From positions 1 to 64,000 of the forward strand of contig JACKBK010000015.1 in the NCBI GenBank assembly GCA_020634555.1: a stretch of DNA of 64,000 nucleotides, read 5' to 3'. Within the stretch, counting starts at the first letter, position 1. The number at the start of each line of letters is the position of its first letter. The DNA comes from Caldilineae bacterium. Its GTDB lineage: Bacteria; Chloroflexota; Anaerolineae; JAAEKA01. This document shows positions 49,966-59,435 of this stretch, piece by piece. A model generated the notes under the pieces. It was not told the origin of the DNA and made no database searches. It saw nothing but the letters and a program-made list of their open reading frames with translations. Made by a program: the position numbers and the translations under genes.

Positions 49966-50756
49966 CCGCCAACGGTGTCGAGTTGTACTACGAGCAACAC
50001 GGCTGGGACAAGCCAGGCGATGTGCTGGTGCTTTCCAACGGCGTGTTGATGAGCACGGCGAGTTGGGCCTTCCAGAAGGCCGTTCTGAAGCGCGATTACC
50101 GGCTGCTGTTGTACGATTGCCGGGGCATGTGGCAATCGGAACATCCACCGGGGCCATACTCAATGGAACAGCACGCGGATGACTTAGCCGCTCTGCTCCA
50201 GACATTGGATGTCGAATCGGCGCACATCGGCGGCGTTTCCTACGGCGCTGAGATCAGCCTGATGTTTGCGCTGCGCCATCCTGACCAAACCCGCAGCCTG
50301 ATTGTAGCCGCGGCGGTTAGCCAGATCGACCCGCAACTGCGCGCAATGATCGATGCCTGGCGCGTGGCCGTGGAGGCCGGAGATCCTGAGCTGCTGTTTC
50401 GGGTGACAGTTCCGGTTAACTTCTCGGAACCATGGATCGCTGCGAACGGCGCGGCTTTGGAGTTGGCCCGCCAACGCTACCGGCAACTTGACATGGATGC
50501 CTTTTACCGTTTGCTGGTCAGTTTCAGCGAGCTCGATCTCACGGACGATCTGCATAAGATCAGCGCGCCAGCCTTGGTGATCGTCGGAGAAGATGATATT
50601 CTCAAGCCGCGCAAGTATGCCGAGATCATCGCGCGTGAACTGCCGAACAGCGAGTTCGCGGTAGTACCAAACGCCGGACACGCGGTGATCTGGGAGCAGG
50701 CGGGGGTGTTCAACTCCCTGGTGCTTGGCTTTCTGGCCAAGCAGTGCGGACGGTAA
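49953..50756 (+). CDS. Alpha/beta hydrolase 4
   Basis: 267 residues. Ser96 in GVSYGAE, Asp in GEDDILKP, His in NAGHAVIWEQ. SNGVLMSTASW replaces the usual His-Gly region, as in hydrolase 2. Translationally coupled to the crotonase gene by a 13-nt overlap, so the two probably act in sequence. Similar to 3-oxoadipate enol-lactonase and C-C hydrolase-type proteins, but no signature fixes the substrate. Confidence 0.87.
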   Translation: MARLTANGVELYYEQHGWDKPGDVLVLSNGVLMSTASWAFQKAVLKRDYRLLLYDCRGMWQSEHPPGPYSMEQHADDLAALLQTLDVESAHIGGVSYGAEISLMFALRHPDQTRSLIVAAAVSQIDPQLRAMIDAWRVAVEAGDPELLFRVTVPVNFSEPWIAANGAALELARQRYRQLDMDAFYRLLVSFSELDLTDDLHKISAPALVIVGEDDILKPRKYAEIIARELPNSEFAVVPNAGHAVIWEQAGVFNSLVLGFLAKQCGR

Positions 50757-50930
50757 ACGGTGAACAGTTATCGGTAATCGGACTCGATCACCTCACATCC
50801 ACAGCCAAAGTGCATTCAACATATTTCGACCACTAAACTCACAACACGCAACACGCAATACGATCTGCCAATTTAGCAATCTACCGCTCACCGATCACGC
50901 ATCACGTTTTACGCATCACGAACCTGAAAT
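50752..50930. repeat. Mixed family A/B repeat tract
   Basis: GGTAAACGGTGAACAGTTAT with CGGTAATCGG (50752-50781) facing CCGCTCACCGATCACGCATC with ACGTTTTACGCATCACG (50885-50921). CAATTTAGCAATCTACC lies between. Confidence 0.75.
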
Positions 50931-50959
50931 GGAATTTGACTTCATAAAAATAACGGTGC

Positions 50960-52330
50960 TTCCACTTGCATAGTTATGGTTAACTTGGTTGTTGGTCAAA
51001 GCTTACGCCCGGTAGCCAGTATGGGCGCTGGTCTGTGGAAATGTGGAAAACCCTCCGCTGTTCTGGGTTTCCCACATTACACAGATTTCAAACAACGAGG
51101 TCTGAGCCGGACTTGTGGGCTAAGGCGGGCCCTGCAGGTTGCAATAACGATGACAGATACCGGTCGTTCATGGTTGTAGAACCAGATTGTTTCATGAACC
51201 GACTGAGCAGCGTGATCAAAAAAATCCTAACCAGTCATCAAGGGCCAATATTCGCACTTCAGGATGCCATTGGCGCGTTGACCGGGCGTTGTCATAGCAG
51301 TTGCTAACTTCGCCCATGCTGGGACAGATGCCAAGAGCCTGAAGGCACGGCGTTTGATGAGCCAGGCGGTGTACTGGCGAACTGGCGGTCAGAGTGATGG
51401 ATCCAGTCGCCCAGAAGCGAACTACTGGCGATGTGAATGGCTTGCTCAAGGCTCGCTGACATCCTTCAACGGCCAATGAGACAGACAAGTCATAGCCGAC
51501 AATATTAAACGGTAAAGGCATCGGTCGCCAGAGCCAGGTAGATGAACCCTTCTTCAATGAAAGGTAGGTGATGTCGGCGACACCTGTGGTTGATCTGCGA
51601 CTTCCAGACCACCAACCGGTTCGGACAGCAAAAGCGGATCAGACGGTTCGTGGCGGTTACGGCGAAGTTGGCACCGCAAGTCATGGACAGCAAGCAGTTC
51701 AAAGAACGCATCTCGGCCACTGGTAGGATGCCGTAGCCATGGGTTCTTACCTGGTTCGTGCAGCGGTGCGTCCACCAATCCGTGGATGGCGATGTCGAAT
51801 GCACCTTGGGCCATTTCACCAGCAATTGGTCTCAGCCGCACGTTCATCTGCTGCTTTTGAGCCTGATATACGCGCCGACTGATACAAACAGGTGCTGGCT
51901 ACCTGTTCTTACGTGCGGTCGCTGGCAACGTTCGATGATGGCTTGCGGTTTTCAAGTCTATTCCCAAGCTTTGGCTGGCTACCTCCACTGTGGCTTTCAG
52001 CATCTGGTTTTTTCCTTTGCTGTCAGCCAATGCCTTTTCGCTCGGCGATCCGCTGTTTCATCGCTTTGACTTCAAGTTGGTCGTCCCCACGGTTTGGATG
52101 ACGACCAACTCGCTTCGGCCAGTGGGAATGGCAATCAATCCAGCGCTTCTACCGTTAGATGGCTGCCGATCCGTACTTTTGCACCAACTGATAGATACTG
52201 GTGCCGCCTTCATACTGCGAACAACCTGACTTTGAAGGGCGGCAAATATCGTTTGTGTTCTTCCCGCCAGTTTCTTTCCGTCCTGATGGTCCATTATATG
52301 TGTAAACTATATTCAAGGACGGGTCCTGAT
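50960..52330 (-). mobile_element. Degenerate IS3-family insertion sequence
   Basis: On the minus strand, orfA remains at about 52270-51930 (YEGGTSIYQLVQKYGS, then EVKAMKQRIAE and MLKATVEVASQSLGIDLK) and orfB at about 51910-51090: NHRCRRHHLPFIEEGFIYLA (DDE core, from a shifted frame), GYDLSVSLAVEGCQRAL, GICPSMGEVSNCYDNA and ETIWFYNHERP. Every frame is broken by indels and the DDE triad cannot be assembled, so it is inactive. No clear terminal inverted repeats or target duplication could be made out. Confidence 0.78.
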
Positions 52331-52368
52331 CACATGCGTTTCCGCGCATCGTTTTACGCATCACGACC

Positions 52369-53899
52369 ATGTACCACTTCGACTGGATCAAACGACACGC
52401 CGAACGAACGCCCGATAAGCTGGCTTTGGTGGACCCGCACAGCGGGCTGGAAGACCTACGCCCAGTTCGACCGGCGCGCCAGCCGGCTGGCAAGTTTCTT
52501 TGTTGACAAGCTAGCTTTGCAGCCGGGCGACCGGGTGTCGATCCTGGCCGGCAACAGCGCCGACTACTATGTGGTGTTGATGGCCTGTGCCAAGGCTGGC
52601 GTCATTCTGAACACGCTCAATTGGCGTCTGGCTGTGCCTGAACTGGAGTACATTCTCAACGACTGCCAGCCGCGGGCGCTGATCTACGAGTCTGAGTTTG
52701 CCGTGACGGTGGATGCGCTGCGTACCCGTATCGACTGCCAGCATTTCGTCGTCATGGGTGATGAAGCGGTCGCCGGCGGCTGGCGCTACGACGATGCGCT
52801 GGCGGCCGGCGATCCGAACGGCGTGGTCGCACCGTGTTTGCGCTACGAGGATACCTGGTGCATCCTGTACACGTCAGGCACCACCGGCCGCCCCAAGGGT
52901 GCGCAGGTCACCTATGGCAACTTCTTCTACAACGCGATCGGCATGGGCCAGGCCATCGACCTGACCAGCCAGGACGTCAACCTCAACGTGTTGCCTACAT
53001 TTCACGCCGGCGGGCTGGGATTGTACGCCGGTCCGACGTTCCACGCCGGCGGCACGTTGGTGGTCATGCGGGCGTTCGATGCAGCCGGGCTGCTGGGCCT
53101 CATCGAACAATGGCGTGTGTCGGCGCTGCTGCTGGTGCCTTCGATTTACCTGATGTTGTCCCAGTTCCCCGATTTCGACCGCTACGATCTGTCCAGCGTG
53201 CGCAGTTGGGCCAGCGGCGGCTCGTCGTTGCCGCCGGCGCTTGTCAAGCAATACGCGTCAAAGGGCATTGTCATCCAGCAGGGCTTCGGCATGACCGAGA
53301 CCGGTCCCACGGTGTTCATCATCGACCGCGACAACGCTGTGCGCAAGGCGGGCTCGGTGGGCAAGCCGGTGTTGCACACCGAGGTGACGATCCGCGACCG
53401 CGATGGCAACGTCCTTGGACCGAACCAGGTCGGCGAACTGTGTGTGCGCGGCGGCAACGTGACCACCGGCTACTTGAACCGGCCTGAAGCGACGGCGGAA
53501 GCGCTGCGCGATGGCTGGCTGCACTCCGGCGACGCTGCGATGTTCGACGACGAAGGGTTCTACACCATCGTCGATCGCTGGAAGGACATGTTCATCTCGG
53601 GCGGCGAGAACGTCTACCCGGCCGAGGTGGAGAACGTGCTCTACGAGCATCCGGCGGTGGCCGAAGCGGCCGTCGTCGGCGTGCCTGACCCGAAATGGCA
53701 GGAGGTTGGCCGGGCCTTCGTGGTCGTGAAGGCCGGCCAGACGCTGAGCGAGGAGGAGGTGATTGCCTGGTGCCAGGGCAAGCTGGCGCGCTACAAGATC
53801 CCGAAATCGGTGGTGTTCCTGGATGTCCTGCCGCGGACGGCTGCCGGCAAGGTGCTGAAGCGTGACCTGCGCGAGTGGAGCGAGGACACACGGTCATGA
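52369..53899 (+). CDS. AMP-dependent acyl-CoA ligase 3 (frameshift near codon 25)
   Basis: About 510 residues. The natural start is the ATG at 52369: MYHFDWIKRHAERTPDKLAL fits the family, but the rest of the protein is in another frame from about 52445 (GWKTYAQFDRRASRL), so one base is lost or gained in the CAGCGGGCTGG stretch. Downstream all motifs are intact: YTSGTTGRPKGAQ, FHAGG, QGFGMTETGP, GWLHSGD, DRWKDMFISGGENVYPAEVE, and the catalytic Lys in AAGKVLKRDL. Its stop overlaps the MaoC start (ATGA). Confidence 0.85.
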
Positions 53900-54441
53900 C
53901 AATCGCAGTTGGCCAGGTCGCCAGCGTCACTCGGGCGTTTACCCAGCAGGACTTCGACAGTTTTGCAGCGCTGAGCGGCGACGACAACCCGATCCACGTC
54001 GATCCGGCCTTTGCTGCCCGCAGCAAGTTCGGCCGCACGGTGGCGCACGGCATGTTGCTATACAGCGCAGTCAGCAGCACGCTGACCAGCCGCTGGCCGT
54101 TTCTGGGCTGCAAGCAGTTGGTTCAGGAACTGAAGTTTCCCGCACCAACTTATGCAGATGAGGCTGTCGAGATTCGGCTGGAGATCGTGTCAGTGCTGCA
54201 CCGCGATGGGCTGGCCGAGCTGTCAACCGAGGTTGCTCTGCCTGGCGGCGAGCGCGGACTGAAGGGCAGCATGTTGGTTCGGCTACCAGGGTCGTCGAAG
54301 TTCCAGTTGCGGACTGCTGAAGCGGCAGTTCAGCCTGAGCAGCCGGCAGGCGAGCCATTCAAGGGGTTCGCGGTCGGCCAGCGGGTCTCGTTGCAGCGCA
54401 GCTTTTCAGCCAAAAACCTGGCCGACTACGCTGATCTCTGA
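53896..54441 (+). CDS. MaoC-like hot-dog dehydratase, first half of a double hot-dog
   Basis: 181 residues. The hydratase 2 motif is present: FAALSGDDNPIHVDPAFAARSKFGRTVAHGM (Asp/His pair). A second hot-dog domain begins (GFAVGQRVSLQRSFSAKNLADYADL) but is cut by a TGA at 54439; its remains follow (54420-54752). The intact half alone can be a functional R-hydratase subunit if it dimerises. Confidence 0.82.
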   Translation: MTIAVGQVASVTRAFTQQDFDSFAALSGDDNPIHVDPAFAARSKFGRTVAHGMLLYSAVSSTLTSRWPFLGCKQLVQELKFPAPTYADEAVEIRLEIVSVLHRDGLAELSTEVALPGGERGLKGSMLVRLPGSSKFQLRTAEAAVQPEQPAGEPFKGFAVGQRVSLQRSFSAKNLADYADL

Positions 54442-54752
54442 ATTAGGTGAGCGCTGTCTGGCTGGCGAACCCAGTATGGCGCGGCAGGTCGGTTTCGCCA
54501 TTACGCCAGTTCCCGGGCGACACTGGGCGATCTTTTTCGACGCTGCTTGGCACCCGCCTGCCGGGGCGCGAACTTATCGACAACAGCTGGAGTTTCCACG
54601 CTGGCCTATCGACTGGGAACTACCACCGAGATCAGATCCGTGCGCATCCGGCCCGACCGTAATTGATGGGGTCTGGCGACTCACTGTGTGACAGCATCAG
54701 TTTGACCGTGTGCGGGGCAGGCGCTGGTGTTGATCAGCGACGTTTCGTAGTA
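54420..54752 (+). pseudogene. Decayed second hot-dog domain of the MaoC protein
   Basis: Pieces in successive frames: DLFSTLLGTRLPGR (54531 region), VRIRPDR (54640) and GQALVLISDVS ending with TAG near 54749. These match the typical second half 'LxSxLLGTxLPGxG...VRIRPEK...GEALVLV'. Confidence 0.75.
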
Positions 54753-54792
54753 TTTCAGTTGAAAAGGTCATTCTAACAACGAGGAGACGATC

Positions 54793-56200
54793 ATGAAGAC
54801 TGTATGCATTGTGCACTGTTGCTGGTAGCCTCGATGCTGCTGGCAGCCTGTGGTGGCGGCGGCGAGACGCCCGAGCCATTGACGCGCCCGAGACGGCGCC
54901 TACCACTGCGCGAGCCACTCTGGCGCCAGAACCGAAACACCAGCAGAACCCACCAGCAGAGGGCAGCCCACCAGAGCAGCGGCGACGAACGCATCAGCAA
55001 CATGGGGGACTTTACCTGCGAGAACTTCGATCAAGATCGGTCGATCACCGACCTGACCGGCGCGCTGGCCATCTACGGCAACATGGCCCGACGCTCGTTC
55101 CTGCTGGGCATGGGGCCACGCCTCCGGCGCGACCTTATCGAGGAGATGGGCGACGGCACAGAATCTACACCTTCAAAGCGACTGCACGGTGGAGGTGCTG
55201 GTGCAGGACACTTGTGACAAGGGCAGCCGGATGAGACGAAACCCTGGCGCGCGAGGCGTCGAGATCAGAGTGGACGTACTGGTCAGGAACAGTGGGTGCG
55301 GCAGCACAGCAACCTACTGAAGGTCGCCAAGAACGACGCGCGTGAAGATTGCTGGTAGCACTCCGGCGGCGTACGGCTATCCTGCGTGAACTTCCAACGA
55401 CCACACCTTCGCGTCAGCCGCCAGGAACTACCAGGAACTTCATCAGCCTGTGCGGTACCTGACCCAGGAGTACGAACCGTTCATCGGAGTCTTTGACTAC
55501 AGCTTCGCTTCTGACGGCGCAGCGTCGGCTTTCACCTGATGCCTACCACACAAGTTCGGCAGCACATTCGTGGCCGACCGACCATCTTTACTCCCCTGGA
55601 CACCAGCTTCCGCCGTACATGGAGCAGATCGCCGACAGCGGTGCGGATGCCTGGATCGTGACCTGGGCTGGCGGCGGGTTTGGCTGATGTGGTGGACAGC
55701 ATAGGGAATGGGTGCGTCTACTTCGACTGGCAAGACCACCGGCGTCTTCGGGCCGGTGGACAGATGCAGGACAGGCCAGCGGCATCTCCTACACTGCACC
55801 CGGACAACGCCATCAATGACTGGCTGGTGGAGCAGATCAAAACACGCTATGGTGAGCCGCCTGACCTGTTCGATGGCACGGCAGCATGAACGCGCACTGA
55901 TGGCTCAATCAGGTCGCTCAGAAGACCAAGCGGCGACTTACCAGGCTCGGCTTCCGCTGATCGACGCCCGCCGGAAGATCTCTCTCGTTCGAGGCCGAAG
56001 AAGGGTCTCATCGAGATCCGGCCTGAGGACATGTTGCGTTGCAGGACATGTACATCGTCAGTGACCGACTTAGCGCGCCCGACGCGATGTTCGACCTGGT
56101 CGCACGACTGACGAACGCCCACCGCACCCGCTGCACCTGAAGGCGAAGACGGATCACTACGACGACCTGCCCATCAAGCAGCCCAGGCGACGTTTAGGTG
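54793..56200 (+). pseudogene. Shredded branched-chain amino-acid-type ABC binding lipoprotein, copy 1
   Basis: Starts with ATG after GAGGAGA and shows a lipobox-like LLAAC GGGGE. Conserved Peripla_BP_6 pieces appear in rotating frames: DLTGALAIYGNMA, KFGSTFVAD, DADAWIVTWAGGGF, NAINDWLVEQIKTRYGEPPD and LIDA. Dozens of small indels; no long frame. Anchor sequences recur about 1.2 kb downstream, so it was part of a tandem duplication. Confidence 0.8.
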
Positions 56201-56249
56201 GAAGAAGCAACGGCGCAACAGGTGCGGTTGCTGCTGTGACCACCAGATC

Positions 56250-57385
56250 TCAACAACCCGACCTGCGAGAACCGATCAAGATCCGGTCTGATCTACCGAC
56301 CTGACCGGCGCGCTGGCCATCTACGCAGCAACATGGCCGGGCAGCTCGCGTTCCTGCTGGGTATGGGTATCCTGGCCGACAGCTTCGCGCTGATACCAAC
56401 CGCGACCTTCAGCGACTGCACGGTGCCGTGCTGGTGCCGGGACGACAAAGACAGCCGGATGAGACGGCAGCCTGGCAGTGATCAGAGGATCGGTGGAACA
56501 TGTTGGTCGGAACGGTGAGTTCCGGCAATGCAACCAGCTACGGAATCGCCAAGGAGAACGACGTGGTGCTGATCTGCGCTGCTCCGGCGGCGGCCAACAT
56601 GACATCACCGGCGTCAACTTCGCTGTACCTTCCGCGTCATGCAGAACTGGGACTATAGCCTGTTAAATTTACCTGACCCAGAATTTTGACGTTCCATTCA
56701 AGATTCCGCTGGCTTCGGCTACGGCGGCGCGAAATGACGATGCCTGCACCAAGTTCGGCGGCGCATTCGTGGCCGACATCTTCTCCCCTGGACACCAGCA
56801 AGCTTCCGCCGCCGTACGCGGGCAGATCGCCGACGCAACGGTGCGGATGCCTGGATCAACAAACAGCGGTGGTTCGTGCCGATGTTTAATCGGCCAAAGA
56901 CGTTGTGCTGAATGGCATGGGAATGGGTGCGTCTACTTCCGACCGCCGAACGCGAAGCCATCGCTGAGACGGTGGCGGACAGGAATGCGGGAACCAGTGG
57001 CATCCTCTCACGCACGGACAACGCCATCAACGACTGGCTGGTGGTGGAATCAAGTCCGCCCATTGGCGACCGCCTGACCTGTTCGACGCGGCGAACGCCC
57101 GCATTGATGGCGATCTACCGCCTGCTTGGGGAGATCGGTGATGTTTCAAATCCGGCACCGCTGATCGACGCCATGGAAGGTCTCTCGTTCGAAGGGGCCA
57201 AGATTAATGGGAACCGGCCTACAAGGACATGTTGCGTTGCGGGACATAGCCCATCGTCGGTATTCGAGCTTTAGCCGCGCCCGACTTCAAATATTCGACC
57301 TGGTCACTGACCAGCCCGAATGCGCCTGCCGCCTGAAGGGCAGGCGGATCTTTCACCGGCGACTGCCGTCAAACGGCTGAGCAGG
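56250..57385 (+). pseudogene. Shredded ABC binding protein, copy 2
   Basis: Parallels copy 1: GACCTGACCGGCGCGCTGGC at 56298 (copy 1: 55050), DAWINKQRWF near 56840, NAINDWLVV at 57019, LIDAMEGLSFEGAK at 57161. It lacks a recognisable signal sequence and is equally broken. Confidence 0.78.
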
Positions 57386-57479
57386 AAATAATCCGGTGGT
57401 TGGAAGTGGTGAATTGGTGAGTTAGCTGGTTTCCGTACCAATCTGCAATCCTACCAAATCACCTGTCTACTAAAGATCA

Positions 57480-58230
57480 TGCCCGTGTTCGCAAACCGTA
57501 TTGATGCTGCACCAAAAGGCTTTTGGCGCGCTGGTGGCTGTAAGGGCGGCGTCAGCATTCAGGTGCAATGGCGCAATCCTCATCATCAGCCACAACGGCG
57601 CAACAAAACGACCCCTTTCTTCAACCTGCTGAGCGGCAATCCTGCAACCAACCAGCGGGCAGGTGCTGTACAAGGAACGACATCACGCCGTACCACTCAC
57701 CACCGTCGGCATGGGACAGTCCGTTCCAGATCACCAGCCTGTTCCCCAACCTGGCGGCGTTCGAGAACGTGCGGCTGGCGTGCCAGCCATGGGGCGCAAT
57801 AACTTCAATTTCAGCGTGGCTGCGCTTCACCGTACACCGGTAGGACCCCAGCGATCCACAAACCGGTCGGGCTGGCTGAAACGCTGCAACTGGCGGGCAC
57901 GTTGCCTCATGGCGATCAGCGCAAGCTGAAACGGGCGCCATTCACCGGGATCCGACCCGGAAGTGTACTGGACACAGAGCCGACCGCCAACGCCAGCAGC
58001 TTCGAGCAGGTGCCGGGCGATGGCGCTGATCCAGGAGATTCAGCTGGCAAACCGTCGATGCTGGTCGAACACAACACGCGAACGTCGTCGCAGGCATACC
58101 GACCGCATGCGGTCATGCACCAGGGGCGGGTGCTGCTGCTGGCCGAGGAATGCCTCCCGCCGGATCGCCGCCAGCAGACAATTGCAAACGTATCTGGGTG
58201 GGTTAAGCCTGCAGGCTGTAGGAACGGTTA
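57480..58230 (+). pseudogene. Shredded livG (LIV-type ABC ATPase)
   Basis: Fragments across frames reproduce LivG in order: KAFGALVAV (57510), GAxKxxFFNLLSG remnant (57595-57640), GQVLYKxRHITxxPLTT (57660-57700), FQITSLFPNLAAFENVRLACQP (57733-57790) and LVEHNT (58060). The Walker A is not intact. A functional LivG must come from elsewhere if the transporter works. Confidence 0.8.
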
Positions 58231-58316
58231 ATGAATTAAGCGGTTGATGGTTAATGGTTGTTCTCGTGACCACGTCACCAGCTAACAATTTCTGCGTACC
58301 ACCGCGCCATGACTCC

Positions 58317-58370
58317 GGTTTTCCCTTCTTTCCTTCCTTTCCCGTCTTTCCCTGACCCCAGCCGCCTGCC
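58317..58370. repeat. Pyrimidine-rich tract (family E) before livF
   Basis: TTTTCCCTTCTTTCCTTCCT and TTTCCCGTCTTTCCC. Just upstream (58225-58260) are family C units AACGGTTAATG. Confidence 0.6.
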
Positions 58371-58388
58371 GCACCGCAAGCCACTTTC

Positions 58389-59093
58389 ATGACCATGATT
58401 CTCGAAGTCCGTAACATCAACACCTACATCGGCCAGTTTCACATCCTCGAAGGAGTGGATGTGGAGGTGCCGCGCGGGGGCATCGTGGCGCTGCTGGGCC
58501 GTAACGGCGCCGGCAAGACGACCACGCTGAAGTCGATCATGGGGCTGACCCCGCCGCGCTCAGGCGAGATCATCTTCGACGGCCAGCCGATCCAGGGACA
58601 GCGCAGCTATGAGATCGCGACCATGGGCATCGGCTTCGTGCCGGAGAATCGCGGCATTTTCCGCGACCTCAGCGTCCACGAAAACCTCAAGATCGCCGAG
58701 CGCAAGAAGGGCGATCTCGACCGCAAGTCCGATTTCATCTTCGAGCTGTTCCCCGACCTGAAGCGGTTGATCAAGCTGCCGGGAACGCACCTGTCCGGCG
58801 GCCAGCAGCAGATGCTGGCCGTGGCGCGCTCGCTGGTGCCCGACAACCGGCTGCTGCTGATCGACGAGCCCAGCGAAGGTCTGGCGCCGGTGATCATCGA
58901 GGCCATGATGGAGGCGATTCGCCGGCTGTCGACCGAGACCACCGTGTTGCTGGTCGAGCAGAACTTCATCGTCGCCAGCCAACTGGCCTCGCGTTACGTC
59001 ATTATTGAAGAGGGCCGCTCGGTGCAGTCCGGGCTGATGGCGGACCTCGTCAGCGACAAAGCCACTATCCAGCGCTACCTGGGAGCGGCCTAG
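58389..59093 (+). CDS. livF: Branched-chain amino-acid-type ABC transporter ATPase
   Basis: 234 residues, typical LivF length. Walker A GRNGAGKTTT, Q-loop GFVPENRGIF, signature LSGGQQQML, Walker B LLLIDEPSEGL, H-loop replaced by Gln in VLLVEQNF (normal for LivF). Works with LivG (shredded here), LivH and LivM. Context beside an acyl-CoA cluster suggests uptake of an organic acid rather than leucine. Confidence 0.94.
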   Translation: MTMILEVRNINTYIGQFHILEGVDVEVPRGGIVALLGRNGAGKTTTLKSIMGLTPPRSGEIIFDGQPIQGQRSYEIATMGIGFVPENRGIFRDLSVHENLKIAERKKGDLDRKSDFIFELFPDLKRLIKLPGTHLSGGQQQMLAVARSLVPDNRLLLIDEPSEGLAPVIIEAMMEAIRRLSTETTVLLVEQNFIVASQLASRYVIIEEGRSVQSGLMADLVSDKATIQRYLGAA

Positions 59094-59097
59094 CAAA

Positions 59098-59425
59098 CGG
59101 TTGACGGTTAATTGCTAATGGATAATGGTTAATGAGCAGAGTGATGCCTCGTCACTCCCGCCTCCGCGGGAATGACAGTGAAAGACAACTCTGACTTAGT
59201 ACTACAACGAGACTTCGGCCGTTTCCACCGATTGAAATCGGTGTCTGGCACCAAAAGTATGCTGAAGCATACTCGAACCACCACTTCGGCAACATGTTTC
59301 AACATGTTTTCCCTATCAGACGATGATTTCAATCATCGTTCAGATGCCGCACTATCGAAGCCTCGTTTTAGTGTTAGCCATTAACCGCTAACCATTGACC
59401 ATTAACCCTTCGATAACCCTTCGAT
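59098..59425. repeat. Inverted family C repeats enclosing a multi-hairpin element
   Basis: Left: GACGGTTAATTGCTAATGGA with TAATGGTTAATG (59102-59133). Right: CCATTAACCGCTAACCATTG with ACCATTAACCC (59379-59409). Between them are a family F copy (59150-59175) and the four-hairpin structure. No open frame is present. Confidence 0.8.
59206..59367. ncRNA. Regular four-hairpin element with TGAA and TTCA loops
   Basis: Outer stem AACGAGACTTCG (59206-59217) with CGAAGCCTCGTT (59356-59367), one mismatch. Inside are four perfect 7-8-bp hairpins: CACCGAT-TGAA-ATCGGTG (59226-59243), AGTATGC-TGAA-GCATACT (59256-59273), AACATGT-TTCA-ACATGTT (59291-59308) and ACGATGAT-TTCA-ATCATCGT (59320-59339). The first two loops are complementary to the last two. 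It may be a structured RNA, a leader of livHM, or a dispersed repeat. Confidence 0.55.
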
Positions 59426-59435
59426 TGGAACGCCT

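Noticed and set aside
54804..57950. Several short open frames (60-140 codons) annotated as separate small proteins
   Set aside because: They are fragments of binding-protein and livG coding sequence in rotating frames, as shown by ordered family motifs.
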